This document shows, in pieces, positions 42,547 to 50,123 of a stretch of DNA of 64,000 bases. The translations under genes were made by a program, and so were the position numbers. A model generated the notes under the pieces. That model searched no databases, was not told where the DNA came from, and saw only the letters and a program-made list of their open reading frames with translations. Positions within the stretch are counted from its first letter, which is position 1, and each line of letters starts with the position of its first letter. The DNA comes from Aggregatilineales bacterium (GTDB taxonomy: Bacteria; Chloroflexota; Anaerolineae; Aggregatilineales; Phototrophicaceae): assembly GCA_030834905.1 (NCBI GenBank), contig JAUQWZ010000028.1, positions 62,001 to 126,000 on the forward strand, read 5' to 3'.

Positions 42547-44064
42547 CTAGCCTTCCGCCTGCGCCGCCGCCGTCAGGAATTCAGGGCGGCAGCACAGCAC
42601 CAACTGCTTGGCGGCGCGCACTTCGTCCAGCCGCTTGACCGGCGTGATGTGCGGCGCTTCGGTGAGTAATTCGGGGTTGGTCTTCGCTTCTTCGGCAATT
42701 TTGCGCATGGCGCTGATGAATTCGTCCAGCGTCGCTTTGTCTTCCGTCTCGGTTGGCTCGATTAAGAGCGCCTCGTGGACGATCAGCGGGAAGTAGTTAG
42801 TCGGCGGGTGAATGCCATAGTCCATCAGCCGCTTGGAGATATCGAGCGCGTGGACGCCCTCGACTCCCTCAAAATGCCCTTCCATTACAAATTCGTGGGC
42901 GCAGTAGCGGTTGTAGGGGATGTGATAGTCATCCGCCAGATTGACGCGCACGTAATTGGCGTTGAGCACCGCGTGACGCGAGACTTCGCGCAAGCCGTCG
43001 CCACCGTAGGTGCGGATGTAGGCATAGGCGCGGTTGTGCATCCCGAAATTGCCGTGAAACGCCTTCAGCCGCCCGATGGATTTCTCCGGCATGTGCAGCC
43101 CGTACAGCGGCGCATCCTCAAGGTCATTGGTATCTTCGACGATAGTCACAATGGGACCGGGCAGAAACGGCTTGAGCGTTTCGCTGACGCCAACCGCGCC
43201 GCAGCCGGGACCGCCGCCGCCGTGTGGCGTGCTGAACGTCTTGTGCAGGTTATAGTGCATCACGTCGAAGCCAAGCTCGCCCGGCTTGACGATGCCGAGC
43301 AGCGAATTCATGTTCGCGCCGTCCATGTACATCAAGCCGCCCGCCTCATGGACGATGCGGTTGATTTCGAGAATGTTGCTGTCGAACAAGCCCAGGGTGC
43401 TGGGAACGGTGATCATCATGCCCGCAATCGTCGGGGCATTATCACCGGCGCAGGCGGCGCGCAGGGCTTCAAGATCGACGTTGCCCTTGTCATCCGACGG
43501 CAGCTCGATGACCGTCATCCCCGCCATCGCCGCCGTCGCCGGGTTGGTGCCGTGAGCGCTGTTGGGGATCAGGATCGTCTTGCGCTCGCTGTCGCCGCGA
43601 TCCAGATGGTACTTGCGGATCATCAGGATGCCCGCCAGTTCACCCTGCGCGCCAGCGGCAGGCTGAAGGCTGACCGCCGTAAAGCCGCTGATCTCCGCCA
43701 GCCATTCCTGAAGCTGGTGCATCAGCGCCAGCGCCCCCTGCGCGCCCTCGTCGTCGGTCAGCGGGTGCAGGAAAGCGAAGCCGGGCAGCCGGGCAACGTC
43801 TTCGTTGACCTTCGGGTTGTACTTCATGGTACATGACCCCAGCGGGTAAAAGCCGGTGTCAATGCCGTGATTCAACTGGCTGAGGTTGACGAAATGGCGC
43901 ACCGCCTGAAGCTCGCTCACTTCTGGCAGCCCCACTTCCTCGCGGATCAACTCGTCCGGCAGCGGCGTTTCCGGCACGTCGCAGTCCGGCATTTTGACGC
44001 CTTCGCGTCCGGTCACGCTGATCTCGTAGATCAGCGGTTCGGTCTTTTTACCGGGAGCCGTCAT
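42547..44064 (-). CDS. gcvPB: Glycine dehydrogenase (decarboxylating), P-protein subunit 2
   Basis: The PLP-binding C-terminal half of the split P-protein, which decarboxylates glycine and passes the aminomethyl group to lipoyl-GcvH. The 505 residues show G-F-Y-P-L-G-S-C-T-M-K-Y-N-P, Q-P-x-A-G-A-Q-G-E, S-A-H-G-T-N-P-A, and the PLP lysine K275 in YNLHKTFSTPHGGGGPG. Everything expected is present. Start: ATG 44064, overlapping the gcvPA stop by four bases (ATGA), so the subunits are translationally coupled. A longer frame upstream is inside gcvPA. It ends the gcvH-gcvPA-gcvPB operon; the T-protein gene gcvT is not in the cluster. Confidence 0.96.
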   Translation of the reverse strand: MTAPGKKTEPLIYEISVTGREGVKMPDCDVPETPLPDELIREEVGLPEVSELQAVRHFVNLSQLNHGIDTGFYPLGSCTMKYNPKVNEDVARLPGFAFLHPLTDDEGAQGALALMHQLQEWLAEISGFTAVSLQPAAGAQGELAGILMIRKYHLDRGDSERKTILIPNSAHGTNPATAAMAGMTVIELPSDDKGNVDLEALRAACAGDNAPTIAGMMITVPSTLGLFDSNILEINRIVHEAGGLMYMDGANMNSLLGIVKPGELGFDVMHYNLHKTFSTPHGGGGPGCGAVGVSETLKPFLPGPIVTIVEDTNDLEDAPLYGLHMPEKSIGRLKAFHGNFGMHNRAYAYIRTYGGDGLREVSRHAVLNANYVRVNLADDYHIPYNRYCAHEFVMEGHFEGVEGVHALDISKRLMDYGIHPPTNYFPLIVHEALLIEPTETEDKATLDEFISAMRKIAEEAKTNPELLTEAPHITPVKRLDEVRAAKQLVLCCRPEFLTAAAQAEG

Positions 44065-45398
44065 GCGCCCACCTCTTTCAGAATTTCTACCAGCGCGTCG
44101 ATTTCGTCTCTGGGATTCATCTCGGTCACGCAGACCAGCATGTAATTCGACAGTTCGGCGTAATCCCGTCCCAGGTCGTAGCCGCCGATGATGCCGCGCT
44201 CGATCAGCCGGTCGTTGATCTGGCTGACGGAACGCGGGCATTTGACGACGAACTCGTTGAAGAAGGGATGGCTCTCATCGACTTCATAGCCCGGCAGTCC
44301 GGCGATCTCTTTCGCCGCGTAGTGCGCCTTGTGGTAGCACAGTTCCGCCGCCTTGCGCAGCCCATGTTTTCCCATCAGGCTCATGTAGACCGTCGCCGCC
44401 AGCGCCATCAAGCCCTGATTGGTGCAGATGTTGCTGGACGCCTTCTCGCGGCGGATGTCCTGCTCGCGCGGGCGAAGAGTCATCACGTAGGCGCGCTTGC
44501 CGTCTTTATCGACTGTTTCGCCGACGATGCGCCCGGCGATCTTGCGCACGTAGGCTTCGCGGCAGGCAAAGTAGCCGAGGTACGGTCCCCCAAAGCTGAG
44601 TGGAATACCCAGCGGCTGCCCTTCGCCAACGACAATGTCAGCGCCAAACGCAGCCGGCGATTTAAACAGCGCCAGCGCCATCGGGTTGGCGACGACCACC
44701 AGCAGCGCGCCCGCGCTGTGTACCTTCTCCGCCAGCGCGCTGAAATCCTCAATCTGACCGAGGAAGTTGGGATAGGCGACGGCAACCATTGCCGTGTTGT
44801 CGTCGAGCAAATCGGCTAGCTCCGCCGCGCTGCGCGCCTGATCATCCCCGACGAAGTCGAGATCGTTCCCCTGATGATAGGTGCGCGTCACCGCGCGGTA
44901 CTGCGGGTGAATGTAGGGGCTGAGGACGATCTTCGTCCGTTTGTGCCGCGACACTTCCAGCGCGACCGTCACTGCTTCGGCGAGGCTGGTCGCGCCGTCA
45001 TAATGGCTGGCATTGGCGGCGTCCATGCCGGTAAGCTGCACCATCATGCTCTGGTACTCGAAGATGGCTTGCAGCGTACCCTGGCTCACTTCAGGCTGGT
45101 AGGGCGTGTAGGCGGTGTAGAATTCGCCGCGCAGCAGCATGTGGTTCACCGCCGACGGGATGTAATGATGGTAGGCACCTGCGCCCCGAAAGAGCGCGTA
45201 GTCGCCCGCGTGTTCGTTGGCTTCGGCAAGCGACTGAAGCTCCGCCAGGACTTCCATTTCACTCAACGGTCCCGGCATATCGAGCGCCGGAAAGCGGTGA
45301 GACGATGGTACTGCCTCGAACAGGTCTTCAATCGTCGGCGCGCCGACAGCGGCAAGCATCTGCTGCCGTTCGATGTCCGTGTGGGGGATATAGCTCAT
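44061..45398 (-). CDS. gcvPA: Glycine dehydrogenase (decarboxylating), P-protein subunit 1
   Basis: The N-terminal half of the split P-protein has 445 residues with the usual fold-type I transaminase-like form: YIPHTDIERQQMLAAVG opening, F-R-G-A-G-A-Y-H-H-Y-I-P-S-A-V, T-A-Y-T-P-Y-Q-P-E-V-S-Q-G-T-L-Q, D-G-A-T-S-L-A-E-A, and G-E-G-Q-P-L-G-I-P-L-S-F-G-G-P-Y. It forms an alpha2beta2 enzyme with GcvPB. Start: ATG 45398 with GAGAGG upstream. An upstream in-frame extension to 45485 is made wholly of the dispersed 110-bp repeat and is rejected. Position in the operon is second, after gcvH, with that repeat in the gap. Confidence 0.96.
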   Translation of the reverse strand: MSYIPHTDIERQQMLAAVGAPTIEDLFEAVPSSHRFPALDMPGPLSEMEVLAELQSLAEANEHAGDYALFRGAGAYHHYIPSAVNHMLLRGEFYTAYTPYQPEVSQGTLQAIFEYQSMMVQLTGMDAANASHYDGATSLAEAVTVALEVSRHKRTKIVLSPYIHPQYRAVTRTYHQGNDLDFVGDDQARSAAELADLLDDNTAMVAVAYPNFLGQIEDFSALAEKVHSAGALLVVVANPMALALFKSPAAFGADIVVGEGQPLGIPLSFGGPYLGYFACREAYVRKIAGRIVGETVDKDGKRAYVMTLRPREQDIRREKASSNICTNQGLMALAATVYMSLMGKHGLRKAAELCYHKAHYAAKEIAGLPGYEVDESHPFFNEFVVKCPRSVSQINDRLIERGIIGGYDLGRDYAELSNYMLVCVTEMNPRDEIDALVEILKEVGA

Positions 45399-45407
45399 AA
45401 ATAGCCT

Positions 45408-45540
45408 CTCATAGTACCTGGTACTGAGTGCTGAGTTCTGAGTGGAAAGTACAAAGTGAAAAGTCGAAAGTGGAAAGCAGTTCACTTTTAACTTTCTACT
45501 TTTAACTTCCCTTCTCAGTACTCAGCACTCAGTACTCAGC
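45408..45540. repeat. Dispersed repeat, copy 1 (gcvH-gcvPA gap)
   Basis: About 110 bp that match, in inverted orientation, the sequence at 46676-46790. Each copy is itself roughly palindromic, with ACTGAGTGCTGAG at one end and CTCAGCACTCAGT at the other. The central 50 bases, rich in AAAGT/ACTTT, are nearly identical between copies. It has no coding potential. Confidence 0.85.
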
Positions 45541-45550
45541 ACTTCTCCTG

Positions 45551-45940
45551 TTATCGAGTCGCGCAGTAGGCTTTGTAGGCTTCGGCGTTCATCAAATCAT
45601 CCGCGCCGGATGCGTCGGTCACCTTGAGCCTGGCAATCCAGCCATCGCCAAACGGATCGCTGTTGATGAGTTCGGGCGTGTCCTGAAGCGCTGTATTCAC
45701 TTCGATGACGGTGCCGGAGATCGGCGCGTTCAGGTCGGCTGCCGCTTTCACGGACTCCACCACCCCGAAGGCTTCGCCCTTCGATACGGTCTTGCCAACT
45801 TCCGGCAGCTCGACAAAGACGATGTCATTAAGCTGTTCCTGGGCGAAATCAGAGACGCCAATAGTGGCGGTGTCCCCTTCCAGGCGCAGCCATTCGTCGG
45901 TCGCTGCGTATTTCAGATCGGCGGGGGTATTGACTGCCAT
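45551..45940 (-). CDS. gcvH: Glycine cleavage system H protein
   Basis: The 129-residue lipoyl carrier shuttles the aminomethyl group between P- and T-proteins. It has the usual two-sheet lipoyl-domain fold, with lipoyl acceptor K65 in ESVKAAADL and the C-terminal region W-I-A-R-L-K-V. The length is typical. The ATG at 45940 has GGAGGG about nine bases upstream. It is first in the operon gcvH-gcvPA-gcvPB and sits directly behind a glycine riboswitch and its terminator. The riboswitch predicts that glycine induces the operon. Confidence 0.97.
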   Translation of the reverse strand: MAVNTPADLKYAATDEWLRLEGDTATIGVSDFAQEQLNDIVFVELPEVGKTVSKGEAFGVVESVKAAADLNAPISGTVIEVNTALQDTPELINSDPFGDGWIARLKVTDASGADDLMNAEAYKAYCATR

Positions 45941-45998
45941 AACGTTTGCCCTCCAGTGGGTCTAAAGCCGTATTGACGAACCGGTCGATTCTGGAAAT

Positions 45999-46028
45999 AA
46001 AAAAGCACACAGAACAAACGCTGTGTGC
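45999..46028 (-). terminator. Rho-independent terminator of the glycine riboswitch
   Basis: On the minus strand GCACACAG (reading from 46028) pairs with CTGTGTGC (ending 46005) around an 8-base loop and is followed by six T residues at 46004-45999. It lies between the aptamer and gcvH and is the likely expression platform. Confidence 0.85.
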
Positions 46029-46039
46029 CTCTGTCCGTA

Positions 46040-46185
46040 ACGGATTACATTCAGAGCGATACGGTCTTGCGCGTCCCTGTAGCCTGAGAGTTTCACCAGC
46101 CAGCCCAGCTTCTGGCGGTTTGCCCCTTCGGCGTCCCTTGCCATGATGTTGTCCAAAGCAAAGGCGCTCTCCGCGCAGTCCCAAA
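46040..46185 (-). promoter_or_regulatory. Glycine riboswitch aptamer
   Basis: On the minus strand the sequence shows the glycine aptamer pieces in order: GGAGAGCGCC (46172-46163), GCCGAAGGGGCAA (about 46133-46121), and AAACTCTCAGGC (about 46094-46083) followed by ACAGGGAC. It lies upstream of gcvH and downstream of a TTGCCA-17-TAAAAT promoter. One complete aptamer is visible, not the common tandem pair; a short hairpin (CCGTTACGG) after it may be the remnant or ghost second aptamer. Glycine binding is expected to prevent the downstream terminator. Confidence 0.9.
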
Positions 46186-46201
46186 TCTGTTTGAAGCAGC
46201 G

Positions 46202-46230
46202 ATTTTAGCGGGTCAAAGATCCTTTGGCAA
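46202..46230 (-). promoter_or_regulatory. Promoter of the gcv operon
   Basis: On the minus strand TTGCCA (46230-46225), a 17-bp spacer and TAAAAT (46207-46202). The predicted start near 46195 is just before the riboswitch. The -35 abuts the stop codon of the upstream gene. Confidence 0.7.
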
Positions 46231-46623
46231 CTAGGCGATCTCCAGCCACGCGAACAGCTTCTGGCGCGCGTCGGATGTGAGCGCCAGGTTCAGGCACAGG
46301 TGACCGAAAGCATCAGCAACCAGCGTTGGGCGCAGGATCAGACCGCCGTCGGCGCGCAAGCCAACCGCGAGATACGACTGCGCCGTCCCGATCTGGCGGG
46401 TCGTCTGCAAGCCTTCGATGGGCTGGAGCGTCCGAAAGGCGCGCGACAGTTCCAGAAAGCGAGGACGGAGCGCGATCTCAATTGGTCCGTGGCTGGCAGA
46501 AATAACAATATAGTCTCCCTCGCGGCGCAGCGAAAGGCGGGCGTTTTCGCCTTCGCCATCAAACAGGATGACTCCGGCGGGTACATCGACATCATCATAG
46601 TCAAGGGTCTGGAAGTTGCGCAT
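46231..46623 (-). CDS. 130-residue hypothetical protein
   Basis: The protein begins MRNFQTLDYDDVDVPAGVILFDGEGENARLSLRREGDYIVISASHG and is rich in beta-strand pattern throughout, without signal peptide, membrane helix or cysteine-rich motif. I do not recognise a family. Evidence that it is real: ATG 46623 has GAGGAG nine bases upstream, and codon use matches its neighbours. It stands alone between the gcv riboswitch (whose -35 touches its stop) and the second copy of the dispersed repeat. A longer frame to 46668 adds residues upstream of the good ribosome-binding site and is less likely. Confidence 0.6.
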   Translation of the reverse strand: MRNFQTLDYDDVDVPAGVILFDGEGENARLSLRREGDYIVISASHGPIEIALRPRFLELSRAFRTLQPIEGLQTTRQIGTAQSYLAVGLRADGGLILRPTLVADAFGHLCLNLALTSDARQKLFAWLEIA

Positions 46624-46675
46624 CTGGGCATACTCCTCGAAGTTGGCGCGGAGTATACCACGCGACAAGAAAAAG

Positions 46676-46790
46676 TACTGAGTGCTGAGTGCTGAGAAGA
46701 GAAGTTAAAAGTGAACTGCTTTTCACTTTCGACTTTTCACTTTGTACTTTCCACTCAGTACCCAGTACTCGGCACTCGGTACTCGTTACT
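46676..46790. repeat. Dispersed repeat, copy 2
   Basis: The inverted partner of 45408-45540, sitting upstream of the SCO1 gene. The ends carry ACTGAGTGCTGAG-type repeats. The right end is more diverged, with TACTCGGCACTCGG in place of CAGTACTCAGCACTC. Confidence 0.85.
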
Positions 46791-46845
46791 CCCCGCGCTT
46801 TGTGCTACCATTTTCACAAACGATCACCGGAAACAAGAGGAGTCT

Positions 46846-47547
46846 ATGAGCAATACCACCAAGCAACAGCCGCCGCAATCGCCGCAAGCTGGCGCGGGAC
46901 GGACGACGCTGCTGGGGCTGCTGCTGATCGGCGTGCTGCTGCTGGCGCTGGTTATCCTGTTGAGCCTTCGCCAGACGCTGATGGTCGCAGCCACCCCCAC
47001 GCCCACGACAGCGCCAGATGTGTTCGGGATTACGCCGATTGAACCGGCAATTGTCCTGGCGGACTTCACCATGCCTGCCAGCACCGGGCAGGATCTCAGC
47101 CTGAGCGATTTGAACGGCGAGTACAGCCTGCTGTTCTTCGGATTCAGCCACTGCCCAGATTTCTGCCCGACGACGTTAGCCGAGTTTACGCAGATCAAGG
47201 AAGCGCTGGGCGGCGATGCCGACCGGATGCAGTTTGTCTTTGTCAGCGTAGACGGCGAGCGCGATACGCCCGAAGTGCTGGCGGAATACCTCTCGCGGTT
47301 CGATCCGGCATTCATCGGCTTGCAGGGCGACGACGCGACGCTGGCGGAAATCGACGGCGATTACGGCTTGAGCTACCAACTGCGCATCGACGAGGCGGAC
47401 GAGGACGGGAACTACGCCGTCGATCATACGACCTTTTCGTACCTGATCGATCCGCAGGGGCGACTGCGGGCGCTGATCGCCTACAACGCCGAACGGGACG
47501 ATATCGTGGCGCACATCCAGTCGGTGATGGCAGCCGACGCGGCGTAA
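46846..47547 (+). CDS. SCO1/SenC-family copper chaperone
   Basis: The 233-residue membrane-anchored thioredoxin-fold protein has one N-terminal helix (about 20-42), a short Thr/Pro linker, and a SCO domain with the copper ligands C103 and C107 (SHCPDFCP) and H194 (VDHTTFSYLID). All three metal ligands are present, so it probably delivers copper to the CuA site of cytochrome oxidase or guards thiols outside the membrane. Start: ATG 46846, with GAGGAG upstream. It is followed by msrA with a palindromic element between. No oxidase subunits are in the window. Confidence 0.92.
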   Translation: MSNTTKQQPPQSPQAGAGRTTLLGLLLIGVLLLALVILLSLRQTLMVAATPTPTTAPDVFGITPIEPAIVLADFTMPASTGQDLSLSDLNGEYSLLFFGFSHCPDFCPTTLAEFTQIKEALGGDADRMQFVFVSVDGERDTPEVLAEYLSRFDPAFIGLQGDDATLAEIDGDYGLSYQLRIDEADEDGNYAVDHTTFSYLIDPQGRLRALIAYNAERDDIVAHIQSVMAADAA

Positions 47548-47597
47548 GATTGGCGTAATCTGAATCGTCTGATATTGCAGATGGATAACCAATACCT

Positions 47598-47642
47598 GTA
47601 GGGGCGGCTGCGAACAAAGGTTTGCTCACGAGTCGCCCTTAC
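47598..47642. repeat. Compound intergenic palindrome of the GTAGGGG family
   Basis: Outer arms GTAGGGGCGGCT and AGTCGCCCTTAC with an inner hairpin GCGAAC/GTTTGC (one mismatch each). It lies between SCO1 and msrA. Confidence 0.5.
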
Positions 47643-47662
47643 TTATTCGAAGGAGAGGGGCT

Positions 47663-48211
47663 ATGACGCAGGCAACCAACCGGGAAGTCGCGACGCTGGC
47701 GGGCGGCTGTTTCTGGTGTCTTGAAGCCGTCTACGACGAGTTGAAGGGTATCACCGATGTGGTGTCCGGCTATGCCGGTGGTCAGGTGGCGAATCCCACT
47801 TACCAGCAGGTATGCAGTGGAAAGACCGGGCACGCCGAGGTGGTGCGGATTACCTTCGACCCGAACGTGATCAGCTACGGCGATCTGCTGGACGTGTTCT
47901 TCACCATTCATGACCCGACCACGCTCAACCGCCAGGGCGCGGACGTGGGCACACAGTATCGTTCGGCGATCTACTACCATTCCCCCGAACAGAAGGCGAC
48001 CGCCGAGCAGAAGATCGATGAGGCGGGGCGCGCCTGGGACAAGCCGATTGTGACCGAGGTCGCGCCGGTGCCGACGTTCTACCCGGCAGAGGACTATCAT
48101 CAGGAATACTACGCCAACAACCCCTATCAGGGCTACTGCATGGCAGTGGTCGCGCCGAAGGTGGCAAAGGCGCGCAAGGTGTTCTTCAATAAGCTCAAGG
48201 CATCGGCGTAA
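47663..48211 (+). CDS. msrA: Peptide methionine-S-sulfoxide reductase
   Basis: The 182-residue enzyme reduces the S-epimer of methionine sulfoxide in proteins. It has the catalytic motif GGCFWCLE with nucleophile C16, the G-Y-A-G-G motif, H-A-E-V-V, H-D-P-T-T, and Q-Y-R-S-A-I-Y-Y. The second Cys (C19) of GCFWC is common in the family. Start: ATG 47663 with GGAGAGGGG upstream. It follows SCO1 by 115 bases, consistent with a shared role in oxidative or copper stress but separated by a palindrome. MsrB is not adjacent. A hairpin with a T-run at 48258-48285 follows the stop. Confidence 0.95.
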   Translation: MTQATNREVATLAGGCFWCLEAVYDELKGITDVVSGYAGGQVANPTYQQVCSGKTGHAEVVRITFDPNVISYGDLLDVFFTIHDPTTLNRQGADVGTQYRSAIYYHSPEQKATAEQKIDEAGRAWDKPIVTEVAPVPTFYPAEDYHQEYYANNPYQGYCMAVVAPKVAKARKVFFNKLKASA

Positions 48212-48257
48212 CCGAACATTTCCTCATCAGCCGTATCTGAAAACTCATCCATATATG

Positions 48258-48285
48258 TAGGGGCGCACCCTGTGGGTCGCCCTTT
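48258..48285 (+). terminator. Terminator of msrA (GTAGGGG family)
   Basis: GGGCGCACCC pairs with GGGTCGCCC, one base bulged, around a TGT loop and is followed by TTTCT. Confidence 0.5.
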
Positions 48286-48293
48286 CTACCCTC

Positions 48294-48324
48294 TTGACTC
48301 TAACGTTACGTCATAGTTTAAGAT
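48294..48324 (+). promoter_or_regulatory. MerR-type promoter with 19-bp spacer and operator dyad
   Basis: TTGACT (48294-48299) and TAAGAT (48319-48324) are 19 bp apart, the long spacing typical of MerR-activated promoters. A dyad ACTCTAACG-tta-CGTCATAGT (48297-48317; 7 of 9 pairs match) fills the spacer. The next gene encodes a TipA-like MerR protein, so autoregulation is implied. Confidence 0.75.
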
Positions 48325-48351
48325 ACCGTCTGAGTCAGGAGGGTCAGGGGT

Positions 48352-49158
48352 TTGTACACCGTCAAACAGCTTTCAGAAATTGCCGGCGTCAGTGTGCGAA
48401 CGCTGCACTATTACGACGAGATAGGACTGCTCATCCCGTCCAGCGTGGGCGCGAACGGCTATCGCTTTTACGACGATGACAACTTACTCCGCCTTCAGCA
48501 GGTGCTGTTCTATCGCGAGATGGGGCTGGAACTGCTGATGATTAAGGAGATCCTCGATAGCCCGGATTTTGATCTGGTCGCGGCGCTGAACTCACACCGG
48601 ACGATGCTGCGCGAGAAAATGAAGCGGCTGGAAAATCTGGTCGGCACGATTGACAGCACGATTCTGCATCTGGCAGGAGAGGTCGATATGAGCAAAAAGA
48701 AGCTGTTTCAGGGTTTCAGCGAAGAGGAACAGAAGTACTACGAACGGCGCGCGCGTCTGGAATACGGACCGGAAAACGTCAACGAATCGGTCAAGCGCTG
48801 GAACAATTACGGCAAGGACAAGCAGGCGGCGATTTTGCAGGAGGGCGGGCAGATCTATCTCGATCTGGTCAGCATCATGGAAGCGGGCAAGTCCGCCCAG
48901 AGCGCCGAGACGCAAGCCATCCTCGACCGCTGGCAGCAGCACCTCCGCTATTTTTACGAGCCAACGCTGGAAATTCTGCGCGGGTTGGGGACGCTGTACA
49001 ACAGCAGCCCCGAATTCATCGCCAACTTCCAGCAGTTCCACCCCGACCTGCCCGCGTTTCTGGAAGAGTCGATCACGCAGTATGTGGACGATCTGGAGAC
49101 GGCGGAACTTGAGCGAATGCTGGCGGAAGACGAAGCCGGGCGGCTTGAAGACCGGTAA
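48352..49158 (+). CDS. TipA-like MerR-family regulator
   Basis: The 268-residue protein has an N-terminal MerR DNA-binding domain (1-70; YTVKQLSEIAGVSVRTLHYYDEIGLL...G-Y-R-F-Y), a long dimer helix (about 75-120) and a C-terminal TipAS-like all-helical ligand domain (about 120-268; F-S-E-E-E-Q-K-Y-Y, W-N-N-Y-G-K-D, P-E-F-I-A-N-F). TipAS domains bind thiopeptide and other multidrug ligands and switch the promoter on. The start is TTG 48352, with a GGAGG and then GGGG run just upstream. The 19-bp-spaced promoter with a dyad ahead of it strongly suggests self-activation. The genes it controls besides itself are unknown. Confidence 0.9.
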   Translation: MYTVKQLSEIAGVSVRTLHYYDEIGLLIPSSVGANGYRFYDDDNLLRLQQVLFYREMGLELLMIKEILDSPDFDLVAALNSHRTMLREKMKRLENLVGTIDSTILHLAGEVDMSKKKLFQGFSEEEQKYYERRARLEYGPENVNESVKRWNNYGKDKQAAILQEGGQIYLDLVSIMEAGKSAQSAETQAILDRWQQHLRYFYEPTLEILRGLGTLYNSSPEFIANFQQFHPDLPAFLEESITQYVDDLETAELERMLAEDEAGRLEDR

Positions 49159-49388
49159 CTCCACGCCCCTTTTCATTTGCTTCTCATAATTTTATACTAT
49201 CGTTAATAACAGAATGAGTTACATCTATCGGTGGTCTGCAACTCGCTCGCGTCGTCGCGCGTAAACAGGTTAACGTGAATTAAAGAACGCGCGACAAGAT
49301 TTAGCATCCTTATGGCTTATTCTTAGCATTCGCTTTATGAAGCTCATGTATGCTTAGCCTCAGAAGCCAAAGATGCAAGGGATACACC

Positions 49389-50123
49389 ATGCAGAATGTG
49401 AAATTGAACGGTCGTGCCGATTTGCACATGCACACGACCATGAGCGACGGTCATGGCACCGCGCAGCAGATGCTCGATTACGCCGCCCAATACTGCGATC
49501 TGGATGTGATCGCCATCACCGATCATGACGTGCTGGACGCCAGCCTGTGGGCGGTCAGCCAGCAGGAGCGCTATCCGTTCGCGATCATCCCCGGCATGGA
49601 AGTGACCAGCGCCGAGGGTCATGTGGTGGCGTTGTGGGTGACGGAACCGATTCCAACTAAGCTGTCGCTTGCCGAAACCGTTGCCGCCATTCACGAGCAG
49701 GACGGAATCGCCATTCTGGCGCACCCGCTGGAACCAACTGTCGCGCCGCGCACCTTCTGGCGCTACTTCCGCCATCCAGAGGTGTTAATTAACACAGGCA
49801 TTGATGCGATTGAGGTGATGAGTGCGGGTTCGTTCACGCCCGGCAGCAACTGGCTGGCGCGTGAAGTGTATCGCCACATTCCGCTGCCTATGGTTGGCGG
49901 CAGCAACGCGCACATGCCAGCGAGTATTGGAAGCGGGTTAACCCGCTTTAACGGACACACGGCAGCAGACCTGTGCTACTCCTTCGAGATGGGTCTGACC
50001 GCCGCCGAAGGGAATCCATGGCAGATAACCACTTACTTGAGGCTCTTCACCACTTCACTTCTGAAGAAGCCGAGCGCCTCTTTGGGAGCGAGTGCGCGCT
50101 CCGCTCGCCCGACCCTGTCGTAG
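49389..50123 (+). CDS. PHP-domain phosphoesterase
   Basis: The 244-residue cytoplasmic metal-dependent phosphoesterase has the PHP motifs in order: DLHMHTTMSDG (about 12-22), AITDHD (about 46-51), PGMEVTS (about 74-80), LAHP (about 117-120), and GGSNAHMP (about 182-189, N where many have D). Homologues hydrolyse small phosphates or act as histidinol phosphatase-like or nucleotide phosphoesterases; the substrate here is not clear. The start is ATG 49389 with AAGGGA seven bases upstream. Its last 106 bases overlap the start of the glycosyltransferase gene in another frame, so the C-terminal tail from about residue 210 may be of little structural importance. Confidence 0.85.
   Translation: MQNVKLNGRADLHMHTTMSDGHGTAQQMLDYAAQYCDLDVIAITDHDVLDASLWAVSQQERYPFAIIPGMEVTSAEGHVVALWVTEPIPTKLSLAETVAAIHEQDGIAILAHPLEPTVAPRTFWRYFRHPEVLINTGIDAIEVMSAGSFTPGSNWLAREVYRHIPLPMVGGSNAHMPASIGSGLTRFNGHTAADLCYSFEMGLTAAEGNPWQITTYLRLFTTSLLKKPSASLGASARSARPTLS

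Noticed and set aside
45399..45485. N-terminal extension of gcvPA
   Set aside because: The extra residues are encoded by the dispersed repeat and lie upstream of a good ribosome-binding site and the conserved start.
45408..46790. Insertion sequence or composite transposon bounded by the inverted repeats
   Set aside because: The interval holds gcvH, a riboswitch and a hypothetical gene but no transposase, and no target duplication is obvious.
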